DNA of 64,000 nt from Siphonodentalium dalli. Lineage: Eukaryota; Mollusca; Scaphopoda; Gadilida; Siphonodentaliidae. The stretch is from positions 44,616,194 to 44,680,193 of the forward strand of contig CP136069.1 of NCBI GenBank assembly GCA_032622095.1, in the 5' to 3' direction. The position numbers were made by a program, and so were the translations under genes. The notes beneath the pieces were generated by a model. That model was given only the letters and a program-made list of their open reading frames with translations, was not told the DNA's origin and searched no databases. Shown one piece after another: positions 36,100 to 46,993 of the stretch. Within the stretch, counting starts at the first letter, position 1. Every line of letters begins with the position of its first letter.

Positions 36100-36526
36100 G
36101 CAATCTTTTATCCAAATTGTCTGATGCTTTGATCAGACCCCAAAATTCTAGCTTGCTCAGGCTGTCATTGTCAGCTGATTTTAAAGGTTTAAAAGAGACT
36201 CAGAAATATAGCAGAAATGGTCTGGTTACTACGAATCGGTTGGCTGGTTTGATTGTGGCAAGGACCAGCCTTATGCCTGAAATTCGGCAACAACTGTCTT
36301 AAGTTTCTACTTCATGAAAGTTATAAAGTACCTGTGCATTTTAATGATAGATTTTCATCTCAAAAGTTGATATATAGCTTAGTGAATGAAAATTACTATC
36401 TACCTGTCATCAGTCATTGTTTCTGTGACCCTCAGGTCTGTTTATTTGCATGCATTCAATGTCTCTTTTTGAAATTGAATAGTCTGGGTCCTGTTCCAAA
36501 AAATGTAGTAACCTGATCCCTACAGC

Positions 36527-36751
36527 CAGGGTCCGCGCTGGACCGAAATTTACTTTTGCCAAATAATTTGCCAAAATGAAATTTTTTTTGGCTAAATTCT
36601 ACTAGAATTTGCCAAATGTTATCCCTGAGAGTATCATTTTCTGCAACACTGATGGATTTTTTTTTGCCAAATGAAAATATTTTTTGCCAAATGTTAATTA
36701 TTTTTGCCATTGGCAAATTTGGCAAGTGGCAGCGCGAAGCCGTGAACCCTG
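36527..36751. mobile_element. hAT-like MITE, 225 bp, perfect 8-bp TSD
   Basis: The ends are CAGGGTCCGCGCTG and, inverted, CAGGGTTCACGGC...GCGCTG. CCTACAGC flanks both sides (36519-36526, 36752-36759). The interior repeats 'tttgccaaat' many times. Non-coding. Confidence 0.88.
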
Positions 36752-36849
36752 CCTACAGCCTTGATCAATTGGACTTAAATTTAATTGGGGGCTGAAATTC
36801 AATGAAACTTGGTTTGTATCTTGATGATACCTCAAGATCAGGACTTAAG

Positions 36850-37195
36850 ATATGGTGCTGGGCATTTGCAGAACAAGGTCCCCAGATGGTGAATTTAATA
36901 ACCTTACCCCACACAGTGGGCTAGCATCACTAAATTCAACTTTAGAAACTTCTTTAGAAGTTTCTGTTTCTTTTTGAGTTTAGTTTTTCTATATCCCCAA
37001 ATTGGCAGACAACACATTGGATAATCAAGGTGCCCAATGGGTGCACAGCACCATCTTCACCATCTGGAAACTTATATCTGTGTCTAGGTCTCCCATAGCA
37101 GATGAGGCTATGCAGAATGAGGTCTGAATAGGATGAATTTGGTGATGCTAGCTCGCTGTGCGGGGTAGCATCACTAAATTCACCCTCTGAAGACC
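36850..37195. repeat. Family G element in intron, ends lost (G8)
   Basis: It runs from 'ggtgctgggcatttgcagaa' to 'tcaccctctgaagacc', with G internal blocks in reverse order relative to G5. The tips are missing. Confidence 0.7.
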
Positions 37196-37336
37196 ATTTT
37201 GATGCCTGCTCAAAATTCTAGTTTGCTCAGCTGATTTCAAATGATTGAAATTTTAACATTTGAATAATGTTCTTTGGGTACATGTAAACAAATTTAGAGT
37301 TTACAAGTTATCTTGTTTCCAGATGAAAACAGTTCG

Positions 37337-37705
37337 AGCTATTGCCGTGGGTTGGTGTCCATCTTCCATGTGTCTGTCTGTTCATCAACAATTTCTTTTG
37401 GCATGCCCTACAGACCACAACCCTTATCCGATCATCACCAAACTTCGTATGGATCTTCTAAATGGGAGCCTCCAAATTTGACTGAAATTTGTTGAAAAAC
37501 ATGGCCACTAGCAGCCATCTTGGAATTTACTCTTTGTATGACTAAATCCTTGGGCGAACCCTACAGACTATATCCCTCATCCAATCATGATCAAACTTTA
37601 TATAGATCTTCAGCGTGACTTCTTTATCATTCTTTTCATTGCTCAGCAAAAAATTAACTCCTCCCAAAGTTGAGCTAGAGTGTCATTGACACTTTCATTT
37701 TATTT
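37337..37705. repeat. Family K repeat ('gagctattgcc ... gacactttcatt'), short copy
   Basis: It starts 'cgagctattgccgtgggttg' and ends 'gtcattgacactttcatttt', with 'ccatcttgga' and 'tgactaaatcctt' in between. The expanded version is at 40020-43215. It ends about 50 bp before an EVI5 exon. Confidence 0.75.
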
Positions 37706-37756
37706 TGTTGTCCCATTGATTTCGGTTATAATACATACATGTAATATGTATTTCAG

Positions 37757-37981
37757 GAACTAGTCAAAAAAGGGATACCGCATCACTTCCGAGGGTTGGC
37801 ATGGCAACTTTTGCTCAATGTACACGATGCTCCCACCAAAAAACTCTATGTTGATTATTTGAAGAAGATGTCTCCCAGTGAAAAGATGATAAAAAGAGAC
37901 ATCGCTCGGACATTTCCAGACCATGACTTCTTCAAGGAAAAAGATGGCCTGGGTCAAGAGAGTTTGTTCAATGTTATGAAG
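37757..37981 (+). CDS. EVI5: EVI5 exon: TBC domain, arginine-finger region
   Basis: The acceptor is 'gtatttcag' and the donor ATGAAG|gtcagt; 75 codons in phase 0. It reads ELVKKGIPHHFRGLAWQLLL, with the RxxxW motif (RGLAW), then KMSPSEKMIKRDIARTFPDH. The second contains IKRDIAR, the IxxDxxR motif whose Arg is the catalytic arginine finger of TBC GAPs. It ends GLGQESLFNVMK, the standard TBC run-up to the YxQ motif. All catalytic residues expected in this stretch are present, so the protein should be an active GAP. Confidence 0.97.
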
Positions 37982-38088
37982 GTCAGTATCATATTATACA
38001 TTAGAATGTGTGTAGGTGTATGAATCTGGGATTATTTTGGGTAACGACACGGGCTGAAAATGGGCCCCATTCACAATGGGATATAGTC

Positions 38089-38470
38089 TGTTTTTTATAC
38101 GCCAGTTTTGAAAAAATGGGACTTATTATGTCCGTCTATCCATTCATTCGCTTTTTTCGATGATAATTTTAGTAAGTCTGACTTGAATTGACTGAAATTT
38201 GTTATGTGGGTTTACTAGCACAAAATACAGATGAAGTTCGTATTTGGGTTCCGCCTGCCAATTTTCACTGGAGTTATGGCCCTTTTTGTTCTAATTTGCA
38301 ATTAATTTTAATTTCTGGATTATAACTTCAGTAAAGTCTGAACTGAATGGAATGAAATTTGGGATGTGAGTTTACTAGCCCAAAATACATGTCAAATTCG
38401 AATTTGGGTTCCACCCGCCGATTTTCACCTGAGTTATGGCCCATTGTTGAAATTACCACAGGCGTATTTT
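38089..38470. repeat. GTCC-type repeat with 'gagttatggccc' units
   Basis: 'atgggacttattatgtccgt' is followed by two diverged units with 'acaaaatacagatgaagttc', 'tttgggttcc' and 'gagttatggccc'. Related copies are at 18500-18930 and 46480-46780. Non-coding. Confidence 0.7.
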
Positions 38471-38667
38471 GCCACGCCCTAAAGATGCTCTTGTTCTCAA
38501 TTTCTAATCCTAAAATTCCCAATCCACAAAAAAATCTCTTTGTTTGTGAACAAGAAATAAGACTTTCCTTTCATGTTATGAAGATTTTCACGCCCTTATG
38601 CCCCATTTGTATTAAAAGGAATAAACAAACTTAAGAAATGCATTAAGCCATTTGATTACACTAATAT

Positions 38668-38728
38668 TCGCTAGTGCAGCATTAAAAATTATGTGCCAGT
38701 ACATTCTCTTATATATGCGAGTCTCCAA
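38668..38728 (+). repeat. Family C MITE remnant ending 14 bp before a splice acceptor
   Basis: 'gtgcagcattaaaaattatg' then 'gcattctc'-type hairpin arm up to 'gcgagtctcc'. It is followed directly by 'aatttttatattccag' and the next EVI5 exon. The branch-point region of this intron therefore lies in or beside transposon sequence. Confidence 0.8.
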
Positions 38729-38742
38729 TTTTTATATTCCAG

Positions 38743-38817
38743 GCATATTCATTACATGATCGGGAAGTTGGGTATTGTCAGGGAAGTGGCTTCATTGTCG
38801 GTCTGCTGCTGATGCAG
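38743..38817 (+). CDS. EVI5: EVI5 exon: TBC domain, glutamine-finger motif
   Basis: The acceptor is 'tttatattccag' and the donor CTGATGCAG|gtaagc; 25 codons in phase 0. It reads AYSLHDREVGYCQGSGFIV, then GLLLMQ. YCQG is the YxQ motif that supplies the catalytic glutamine of TBC GAPs in trans, so the dual-finger mechanism is complete together with the preceding exon. The exon size and phase match an EVI5-style gene structure. The acceptor is abutted by a MITE remnant. Confidence 0.97.
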
Positions 38818-40019
38818 GTAAGCCACTGTGTTGGACTGTCTGCCGTGTGAGCAAACAAAATATGTATAACTCTTTTATATTTTGACTAAATGAAACTCAC
38901 TTTGGGATGTAAAAATATGTATTATCGCTTCAAAATGATCTGGGTTGATATCAAAATTGCCACCCCTATTTGCACCTTAGTGTTTGATTCAATATTAAAG
39001 TGTCGATTTACAGAACCCTAGATCAATCACTTCAGAATTTACTCCCATTTTAAATAAAAGCAAACATATATATAGATAGTGCAGATCTTCACTCTCCTTG
39101 CACCCTACCACTAGCTAGTCGCCTCCCATATAGATATAGAATAGTAGTGTTTCTGAATACCAAATTTACACCACGAATTGGATTAATGATTTACTTCACA
39201 AGCTTTTGTTAATGCGGTAAGTCATCAATCCCACGAGTGGTATAAATTTGGTATTCAGAAACACTACATGTGTATTATGTTTATACCTTGATCATACCGA
39301 TAAGAATATTAGAAAGTTAGAACTTAAAACAGCAAAGAAATTTGTTAACATATCAACCCTCCGTCGACCCCATGGCAACTCACCTGAGGGAAGTGTGATA
39401 GTGTATAAAAAAGCTATTGAAATTTATGATAAATTTGTTTTGGTCATATCAGAGATTTATGAAAGTATAACTAACATTTTGCTTATTAATTTCCCCACGA
39501 GCATTGTAGTCCCTAATGTACCGGTAGGTATATAACTTTGCAATTCAAAATGTATAGGAAACGTTTATACCTACAACGTGCCTTTATACCTAGAGTGGCT
39601 ATTAACAACTTTTTTTCACAATGACCATTAATACTATAGTAGAGTACATGATCAATGTATAAATGGGGTTATTGGTCTCTATATTCATGTGTCTAGCCAA
39701 CTGAAGTTCATTTCATTTCCAGATGATAACATTAGTTATTCTTACCAGAAAGCAAACAAATTTGGTTTATAGCTTTACTACAAGTTGCATCGTAAGAGAA
39801 CGATGCGTTATTTTGAGTTATCCATGTGTTTGACTTATTAACCATTTCGACCATTTGGTCACGCATTGGAAATTGACCCACCCACTTTGTTAACGCATTG
39901 AATAAATACTGAATTAAGATGATCAAAGACTCCAGGAAACCTTCAATCATACTTCACATTTAGTTATAAACACGTGGCAATCCATCGCCTGTTGAGTTTC
40001 GACTTAACCATTGTTATTA
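38818..40019. other. Intronic; hairpin at 39145-39266
   Basis: A 122-bp inverted repeat (39145-39266) begins 'tagtgtttctgaataccaaa' and ends with its complement, with arms of about 45 bp. The ORF at 39248-39535 matches no family I know. The rest is unrecognised. Confidence 0.6.
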
Positions 40020-40156
40020 GCTCAACCTTACTTTGTAAAGTTTGAGCTATTGCCATGGCTTGGTATCCATCGTCCATGTGTGCTTGTGCGCATGTGTGCG
40101 TGTGTGAGGCATCAACAGTACAGGCTACAGGTCGTACCTTTGGATCATTATGAAAT

Positions 40157-41503
40157 CAGGGACCAGCCTAGATGGTGACTTGGGAGACATCTTCTCCCTA
40201 AAATGTGCTACTTCTCCCAAATTCTGTTCAAGGGAGAAGTGACTTCTCTCTCATATACCGATATGCATATGTCCCAACAGCATACTTAATGTATTTTCAT
40301 TGAATATAATGGTGTTCTTACTGACACTATACTGGTTTTATAAATGGTCTCTTATGTTGCATAACACTACTAGAGCTGAAACGGACAGCCGGATAACCGG
40401 TTAGCATCCGGATAACGACGTAACCGGTTAGAAAAAAATGAACCGGACGAAACCACATCCCGCTGTCAGTTGAATGTGAACGCGAATAATGCCCTGGTAC
40501 CTTCAACATATTAAGATAAATGATGCAAAAGTAATACTAACCCCTGTGCCACCGATAGTATAGTGCAATGCAAGCATTAATTGGTGCACGCAGAAGTTTC
40601 AGACACTGAGTAGCGTGTCGGCAACCTTCAATCAATTCTGGCCTTTGAAGTTTTCTCTGATCTTCCGACGAGAGCACGTGGGCAGTCACTGTGTATCCAG
40701 GCGCGATAGTTCAAAGCAATGACGTCACTGAATCAGTGAATCTGTCATCTAATTGACACCCCTCAGACTCGGTATTATTTCGTGTTGAAATTTGAAAAGT
40801 GAACACGGCCATCGATAGTTAGTGTCCGCGATCATGATACCGACGAATAGTTCGAATACTGAATAGGACTGTGACCTAACTGACCTTCCTTTTAGTTCTT
40901 TAGTTATTACTTTCTAGTCTTTATTTATAATTCATTGGAGGATATACCAATGATGATAATGATATATTACAGATCTTTAATATATAGTTTTGTTACTCGT
41001 TTTACCAATACCCATAATATTGTTACTTGTTTTACAAATGCCCAAACATATGCTGATCACCGGCAATTGCAAATAAGCGATCCCACTGCCATTCACAAAT
41101 TTCACTTGCTCATTCCCCATCACGAGAGCCAGGAAAAGAACAGTGAATGCGTGTTTTTGAATATCGTTAAATGCTGTGAATAAGGTCTTTATTTCAGCTA
41201 CTATTTCTCACCTAGGTTTGTCCCTGAAGCATGGCAAATGTTGACATAATTAGTCTGAGAGAAGTCCACTAGAAATTAGCGGTTAACCGGTTGAAATCCG
41301 GTTAACCCCAATGGTTAACCAGTTAGAAGAATGGGTCAACCGTTTCAGCTCTAAACACTATGTTGGATTATAAAAGTGTGATAATGGGGTGTAAATTGAA
41401 CTTCAGCAGTGATGACTTCTCCCTGATGACAGTCCACTTCTCCCTAATAGCCAAACAGGGAGAAGTGACTTCTCCCAATTTGAAAGTTTTAGTCTGGTCC
41501 CTG
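40157..41503. mobile_element. Outer hAT-like element, perfect 8-bp TSD
   Basis: The ends are CAGGGACCAGCCTAG and, inverted, CAGGGACCAGACTAAAA. TATGAAAT flanks both sides (40149-40156, 41504-41511), and the K unit resumes exactly after it. Subterminal 'agggagaagtgacttctccc' motifs occur on both sides. Without the inner element it is about 360 bp. Non-coding. Confidence 0.88.
40371..41353. mobile_element. Inner hAT-like element nested in the outer one
   Basis: The ends are TAGAGCTGAAACGG and, inverted, TAGAGCTGAAACGGTTG. The flanks AACACTAC and AACACTAT match at 7 of 8. Subterminal regions repeat 'aaccggttag' motifs. There is no transposase in 983 bp. It is younger than the outer element. Confidence 0.82.
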
Positions 41504-43460
41504 TATGAAATTTGTCATAGCTGTTGAAATTGACATGTAGATGGGAACGAGTCATTTTGGGGTCATTCGGGAAAAAACATGGCTACCAGCAGCCATCTTG
41601 GATTTTTCTCTTTGCATGACTAAATCCTTTGGCATGGGCTACAGGTTGTACCTTTGGTTGGATCATCATGATTTGTCATGGATGTTAACAATGACATGTA
41701 GATCGGAACGAGTCATTTGGGGTCATTCGGCCAAAAACATGGCTGCCCGCAGAAATCTTTTATTTTACTCTTTGCATGACTAGATAATTTGGCGCGGGCT
41801 ACAGGTTGTACCTTTGGTCAGATCATTATGAAATTTGTCACGGCTGTTGACATTGACATGTATATGGGAACGAGTCATTTTGTAGTCATTTGGCCAATAA
41901 ACATGGCCACCAGCAGCCATCTTGGATTTTACTCTTTGCATGACTAAATCATTTGGCAAGGGCTACTGGTCGTACTTTTGGTCGGATCATCATGAAATTT
42001 GTAATGGATGTTAACAATGACATGTAGATGGGAACTAGTCATTTTGGGGTCATTCGGCTTAAAAACATGGCCACCAGCAGCCATCTTGGATTTTACTCTT
42101 TACATGACTAAAATCCTTGGCACGGGCTACAGGTCATACCTTTGGTTGGATCATTATGAAATTTGTCATGGCTGTTGAAATTGACACGTAGATGCGAACG
42201 AGTCATTTTGGGGTCATTCAGCAAAAAAACATGGCCACCAGTGCCATCTTGGATTTCAAAATTCAATCCATTAGCACAGACTACAGGCCGGAGTGTTCGT
42301 CTGATCATCATGAAATTTGTCGTGGAAGTTAATGTAGATGGGAACGAGTCATTTTGGGTTCATTCGGCCATAAAACATGGCCGCCGGTAGCCATCTTGGA
42401 TTTTACTCTTTGTATGACTAAATTCTTTGACACAGGCTACAGGTCGTATATTTTGTCGGATCATCCAGGATCATCATGAAATTTTTCATGGATGTTAACA
42501 TTGACATGTAAATGGGAACGAGTAATTTTTGGGTCATTCAGCAAAAAAAAAAGCTGCCAGCGATCATGGATGTATGTTAACATTGATATGTAGATGGGAA
42601 CTAGTCATTTTGGGGTTATTCGGCCATAAAACATGGCTGCTGGCAGCCATCTTGGATTTTACTCTTTGCATGACTAAATCCTTTGGTACGGGCTACAGAT
42701 CGTACCTTTGGTCGGATCATCATGAAAATCATGGATGTTAACATTGACATGTAAATGGGAACGAGTAATTTTTGGGTCATTCAGCAAAAAAAAAAGCTGC
42801 CAGCGATCATGGATGTATGTTAACATTGATATGTAGATGGGAACAAGTCATTTTGGGGTCATTTGGCCATAAAGCATGTCCGCTGGCAGCAATCATTGAT
42901 TTTACTCTTTGCATGAGTAAATCATTTGGCACACCCTACAGTCCACTTCCCTCAACCGATCATCACCAAAGTTCATATTAATCTTGATATTGATCTACTA
43001 GATGGAAGCTATCAAATGTTTTTGAATTTCATTGGAAAACATAGCCGTCAGCAACCATGCATCTTGGATTTTACTTTATATAATTATCTCTTCATGTTGA
43101 TAATCTAGTATTACTTAGACCTTTCAACTTTCCGCATTCCTAATTGCTTCATTGACTGTAACACATGAAATTATTCCCTTTCCAAGTTGAGCTACAGTGA
43201 CATTGACACTTTCATTTGTGTTATACCATAGTAATTAGTGTTATAAACTGGCTAGTTGGACCAATTTGTTTTTGCCTTAAGCGGGAATTTCGACTTATCT
43301 TCCTTTGACTTAAACGTGTTTATTTTATTAACTTTGCACACACGCTCCACTGGACCAGACAATGACATTGAATTAAGTGGGGTTTTTTAGTTCTGATGTT
43401 TGACTTACAAAATTTGACTGGACCATAAAATGAAGGTGAAGTTTGATTTCAACTTCTAGC

Positions 43461-43788
43461 CAAGCCTGAGTTTAGTGTGCCTGTCATTTGCAGAATGAGG
43501 TCCCCAGAGGGTGAATTTACTGACTCTATCCCGCATAGCTAGCTAGCATCACCAAATTCACCCTCTGGGGGCCTCATCTGCTATGGGAGACATAGACTCA
43601 GATTGAAGTTCCTAAATGGTGAATATTGTGATTTACACCCATTTGGAACCTTGATAATGCAATATGTCATCTGCTAATTTGGAGATATAGAGAAACTAAA
43701 CTAAAAAATAAATAGAATCTATGCATCACTAAATTCATCCTCTGGGGACCTCATTCTGCAAATGACAGGCACACTAAACTCAAGCTTG
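43461..43788. mobile_element. Family G MITE (G9), internally shortened, perfect TSD
   Basis: The ends are CAAGCCTGAGTTTAGTGTGC and ACTCAAGCTTG. CTTCTAGC flanks both sides (43453-43460, 43789-43796). At 328 bp it lacks part of the right internal repeat. Confidence 0.87.
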
Positions 43789-43805
43789 CTTCTAGCTGTC
43801 CATGG

Positions 43806-44205
43806 TTAACCCTTTACCCAACAGAACGGCCCTGTGCCAATGCATTCTCTTATATATGCGGGTCGACCATAGGTCGCCTCGCATATATAAGAGAATGCAT
43901 TGGCTTAACACATTAAAAATTATAAAATTGTTAAAGAATGTAAGTGAAAATGGTAAAAAGTGTTAAAAAAAGATTTTTTTTAAGCCAATGCATTCTCTTA
44001 TATATGCGAGGCGACCTATGGTCGACTCGCATATATAAGAGAATGCATTGGCACAGGGCATAACTGTAACCATCACAATGTGGTCAAGGAGCCGGTTCCA
44101 ATGATATCCATATTTGTATGGTTCTATTGAGACAGACCGAAGATATTTTAGGCTGTTGAATCTGGTTTTGGCCGGTTTTGGCCGGTTTGTTGGGTAAAGG
44201 GTTAA
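43806..44205 (+). mobile_element. Family A twin-hairpin MITE (A5), complete
   Basis: TTAACCCTTTACCCAACAGA to TTGGGTAAAGGGTTAA with both hairpins. A small change near the right end ('gttgaatctggttttggccg') replaces the usual 'aagctttattt'. Confidence 0.91.
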
Positions 44206-44345
44206 TACCTGATTGATGGACTTTTACAAACTAGGAAATTCAGTTTTCTTGGTTTCTGTGATCTCCTGTTATGTCAATTGAAACAGGGCACCAGGTACAT
44301 TATGCCGCCCTCGGTTTTCTCTTGTTTTGCATTCTAAATCCAAAT

Positions 44346-44680
44346 CAAGTCTGGAAATTATATGTCTGACATTTGCAGAATGAGGTCCCCAGAGGGTGAA
44401 TTTAGTGATGCTACCCCGCACAGCAGTGTTTTATATCAAACTAAATTCAGTTAATTCACCCTCTGTGGGCTCAAATTAACTTTGTTTTTGTTAACTTTTT
44501 CCCTATACAGTTTCTATATCCGCTAATTTGCAAAAGATAAAATGCATAATCGAGATGATTAATTAGGAGTTAGCATCACCAACTTCAACTGGGGAACTTC
44601 ATCTGATCCTAGGTATCTTATAGCATTTAAGGCCTCAGCAGAATGAGGTACCCAGAGGGTGAATTTGATGAAGCTAACAA
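44346..44680. repeat. Family G element in intron, right end lost (G10)
   Basis: It starts 'caagtctggaaattatatgt', keeps the internal blocks and fades at 'gtgaatttgatgaagctaac', about 40 bp before an EVI5 exon. Confidence 0.72.
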
Positions 44681-44722
44681 ATATTCATTGACCTATATGT
44701 GATACTGATGTTCTCTTTACAG

Positions 44723-44848
44723 ATGCCGGAAGAAGAAGCGTTTGCAGTGCTAGTCAAACTAATGCAGGAGTTCAGACTGCGAGAATTATTCAAGCCGAGC
44801 ATGGCCGAGCTGGGACTGTGCATGTTTCAGTTAGAATCTGTGATACAG
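44723..44848 (+). CDS. EVI5: EVI5 exon: TBC domain, central helices
   Basis: The acceptor is 'ttctctttacag' and the donor GTGATACAG|gttcgt; 42 codons in phase 0. It reads MPEEEAFAVLVKLMQEFRLR, then ELFKPSMAELGLCMFQLESV. The MPEEEAF-V-LMQ-RLRELFKPSM-LGL pattern is nearly word-for-word EVI5-family. The donor deviates from gtaagt and may be weak; reading through gives a further open stretch to 45049, so an unspliced variant cannot be excluded. Confidence 0.96.
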
Positions 44849-45780
44849 GTTCGTCAAATCTTGCTTTGTTTCATAAACCCAGTCGTTTCTTTGAATGCCT
44901 TCATGGCAGGGTTTGGGTCCATTTCTTCACAAAGAAATGCATTACCATCACCATTACGTGCAATTTTCTGCAATCAGCATTACAATTACCATTTATCATT
45001 ACTTTTAAAACGAGAAGTAATGCAATTACCATTACTTTCTGTGTGCTAGGTTTAAAACTAAAAAATAAAGTCTGTTTGTGGCCTACCAAAAAGTCACGCT
45101 GAATCTCATTTGTTATCCAATTTTATGTTCTTTTATAAAATATAAAATCTGATCTTTCATGTTTAACTCTTTCATGACGGGAGCTGCGCTGGTGGAGCAT
45201 TAAATATTGTGTGCCATATTGACTCACCATATTGGTTATATGAATGTCAGAAGTAACACGTACATGTAACTTCCAGTCAACAGTTTCTAAATGTCAGCGG
45301 CATCTGTTATTGGATATATATATCTATTGTTGAATAATTACTTTATTACCATTGATTCATTTGTAGGGATGTTCAGCTAATAAGTTCAATAAACAGCTTT
45401 AGTTGATCTTATTAGGTGAACATCTCTAAAATCTAAAAAAAAATCCAAAACTGTATATATTTGCCTGATTTTCTTGATGTGTATTTATTATTGTTATTTT
45501 TTAATCAAATCAAAAGTTATTCCTTCACAAACACCAAATGAAGCATTGATCCATTTAATAGACACCTGGTTTCCAGATGGGCCTTGTGAGTTTCCTGTCT
45601 GGAAGCTTTTATCCAGACACGTTAGTTTCACCCAACATGCCCTTGGCGTGACACATGTCATGTGACTTTCAATGATTTCCAGCCTTAGGTGCCAAAGTAG
45701 ATGTAACTTTCTGTTTGTGATGTCATCTATTTGTAGATTTCCTCCATGGACACCTGCTTGGATTAAAAGTGCAGATGTCT
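44849..45780. other. Intronic; fragments of families C and D
   Basis: 45165-45215 is a family C left end ('ttcatgacgggagctgcgct'). 45355-45430 has the D hairpin ('gttcagctaataagttcaat' and its complement). The rest is unrecognised. Confidence 0.6.
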
Positions 45781-46170
45781 TTAACCCTTTACCCAACAGA
45801 ACGGCCCTGTGCCAATGCATTCTCTTATATATGCGAGTCGACCATAGGTCGCCTCGCATATATAAGAGAATGCATTGGCTTAACACATTAAAAATTATAA
45901 AATTGTTAAAGAATGTAAGAAAAAATGGTAAAAAGTGTTAAAAAAAGAATTTTTTTAGGCCAATGCATTCTCTTATATATGCGAGGCGACCTATGGTCGA
46001 CTCGCATATATAAGAGAATGCATTGGCACAGGGCATAACTGTAACTATCACAATGTGGTCAAGGAGCCGGTTCCAATGATATCCATATTTGTATGGTTCT
46101 ATTGAGACAGACCGAAGATATTTTAGGCTGTTGAAGCTTTATTTGGCCGGTTTGTTGGGTAAAGGGTTAA
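45781..46170 (+). mobile_element. Family A twin-hairpin MITE (A6), complete
   Basis: TTAACCCTTTACCCAACAGA to TTGTTGGGTAAAGGGTTAA. One of the two 'ggccggtttt' repeats near the right end is missing, the only clear difference from A4. Confidence 0.91.
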
Positions 46171-46834
46171 ACTCTTGATATTGAGGTTACTGAAGATATC
46201 TGCTTCAGCATTGGTTGCCATGGCAATTTTTTCAAAAACTATATCCACCTAAAACAAGGCAACATCTTCTAACTTGTGAATTCATTTAAAAGCTACTCAC
46301 TGGGCACTTGTTGGTTTATTTTCCCTGAGAAGTTAAAATGTTTGGAATATGGCACATTTCTTCCAAAAGATGGCTCATTAAGATAGTTCTGGCTCTTAAT
46401 TAACTTTCACCCCGCTATCTCACATGGGCTGCCTGTGCTAAAATGTGTAGGCAGTTGGAGAAAAACATATTATCTTTCAGTTTTATATGCCAATTTTTAT
46501 TTAAAATGGGACATATTATGATTTTGGTCTGTTCGTCCATCCGTCTGTTCATATTTTGATTCCTGATGATTCCACTGAACTTAATGAAATGAAATTTAGT
46601 ATGTATGTTCACTACCACAAAAGACAGTTCAAGATCAATTTTGGGGTCTGTCCAGGCCACGTTCCGCTGCCTATTTCTGTCAGTGTTATGACCCTTTTCA
46701 TTACAACATAGACTTACATAGCCATGAATTGTTTTTTGTCGATTCGCATTGCTCCCTGTGGCTGATTTTGAGAACATCATAATTGTTTGATCTAATGTTG
46801 TCTAATTTAATATTTTTTAATCTTTCTTTTTTAG
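46171..46834. other. Intronic; GTCC-type repeat at 46480-46780
   Basis: 'aaatgggacatattatgatt', 'gtccatccgtctgttcat' and 'gtgttatgaccc' place 46480-46780 with the repeats at 18500 and 38089. The rest is unrecognised. Confidence 0.6.
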
Positions 46835-46978
46835 GATTTGTTTCCTGACTTGTATAAACACTTCATGGCACAGGGCCTGGATACCTCTATGTATGCCTCA
46901 TCGTGGTTCCTTACGCTGTTTGCTACCACCTTCCCTCAACCAGTATCTGCTAGACTTATGGATGTATTCACTCTAGAG
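46835..46978 (+). CDS. EVI5: EVI5 exon: TBC domain, MYASSWFLT motif
   Basis: The acceptor is 'ctttcttttttag' and the donor CTAGAG|gtgggt; 48 codons in phase 0. It reads DLFPDLYKHFMAQGLDTSMY, then ASSWFLTLFATTFPQPVSAR and LMDVFTLE. SMYASSWFLT-F-TTFP-P is a hallmark of the EVI5 and RabGAP1 branch of TBC proteins. The next amino acids expected are G-x-E-I/V-I/V-FRV, which are found 5.3 kb downstream, and in degenerate form in every unit of the minisatellite before it. Confidence 0.96.
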
Positions 46979-46993
46979 GTGGGTTTGTTAGCC

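Larger units (their letters stand above)
40020..43215. repeat. Family K expanded tandem repeat, ~180-bp period, with inserted hATs
   Basis: It starts 'gagctattgccatggcttgg' and ends 'gagctacagtgacattgaca'. Between are about eight to ten units with 'ggctacaggtcgtacctttg', 'gaaatttgtcatggatgtta', 'gaacgagtcattttggggtc', 'acatggc' and 'agccatcttggattttactc'. A ~240-bp subunit is duplicated almost exactly (42529 and 42772). ORFs in this stretch follow the period. Two nested hAT elements interrupt the first unit. Confidence 0.82.

Noticed and set aside
39248-39535. 95-aa ORF in intron
   Set aside because: No recognisable domain, no matching splice phase with EVI5 and no partner exons; it starts inside a hairpin.
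44849-45049. Exon read-through ORF after the central TBC exon
   Set aside because: It is open by chance into low-complexity 'attaccatta' sequence; the GT donor at 44849 gives the conserved join.
45494-45886. Recurring ORFs with the same peptide (starting MLSQCILLYMRGD or similar) at 35584, 45494, 60372 and elsewhere
   Set aside because: They are translations of the family A-C hairpin stem, open because of its sequence, in elements with no other coding features.
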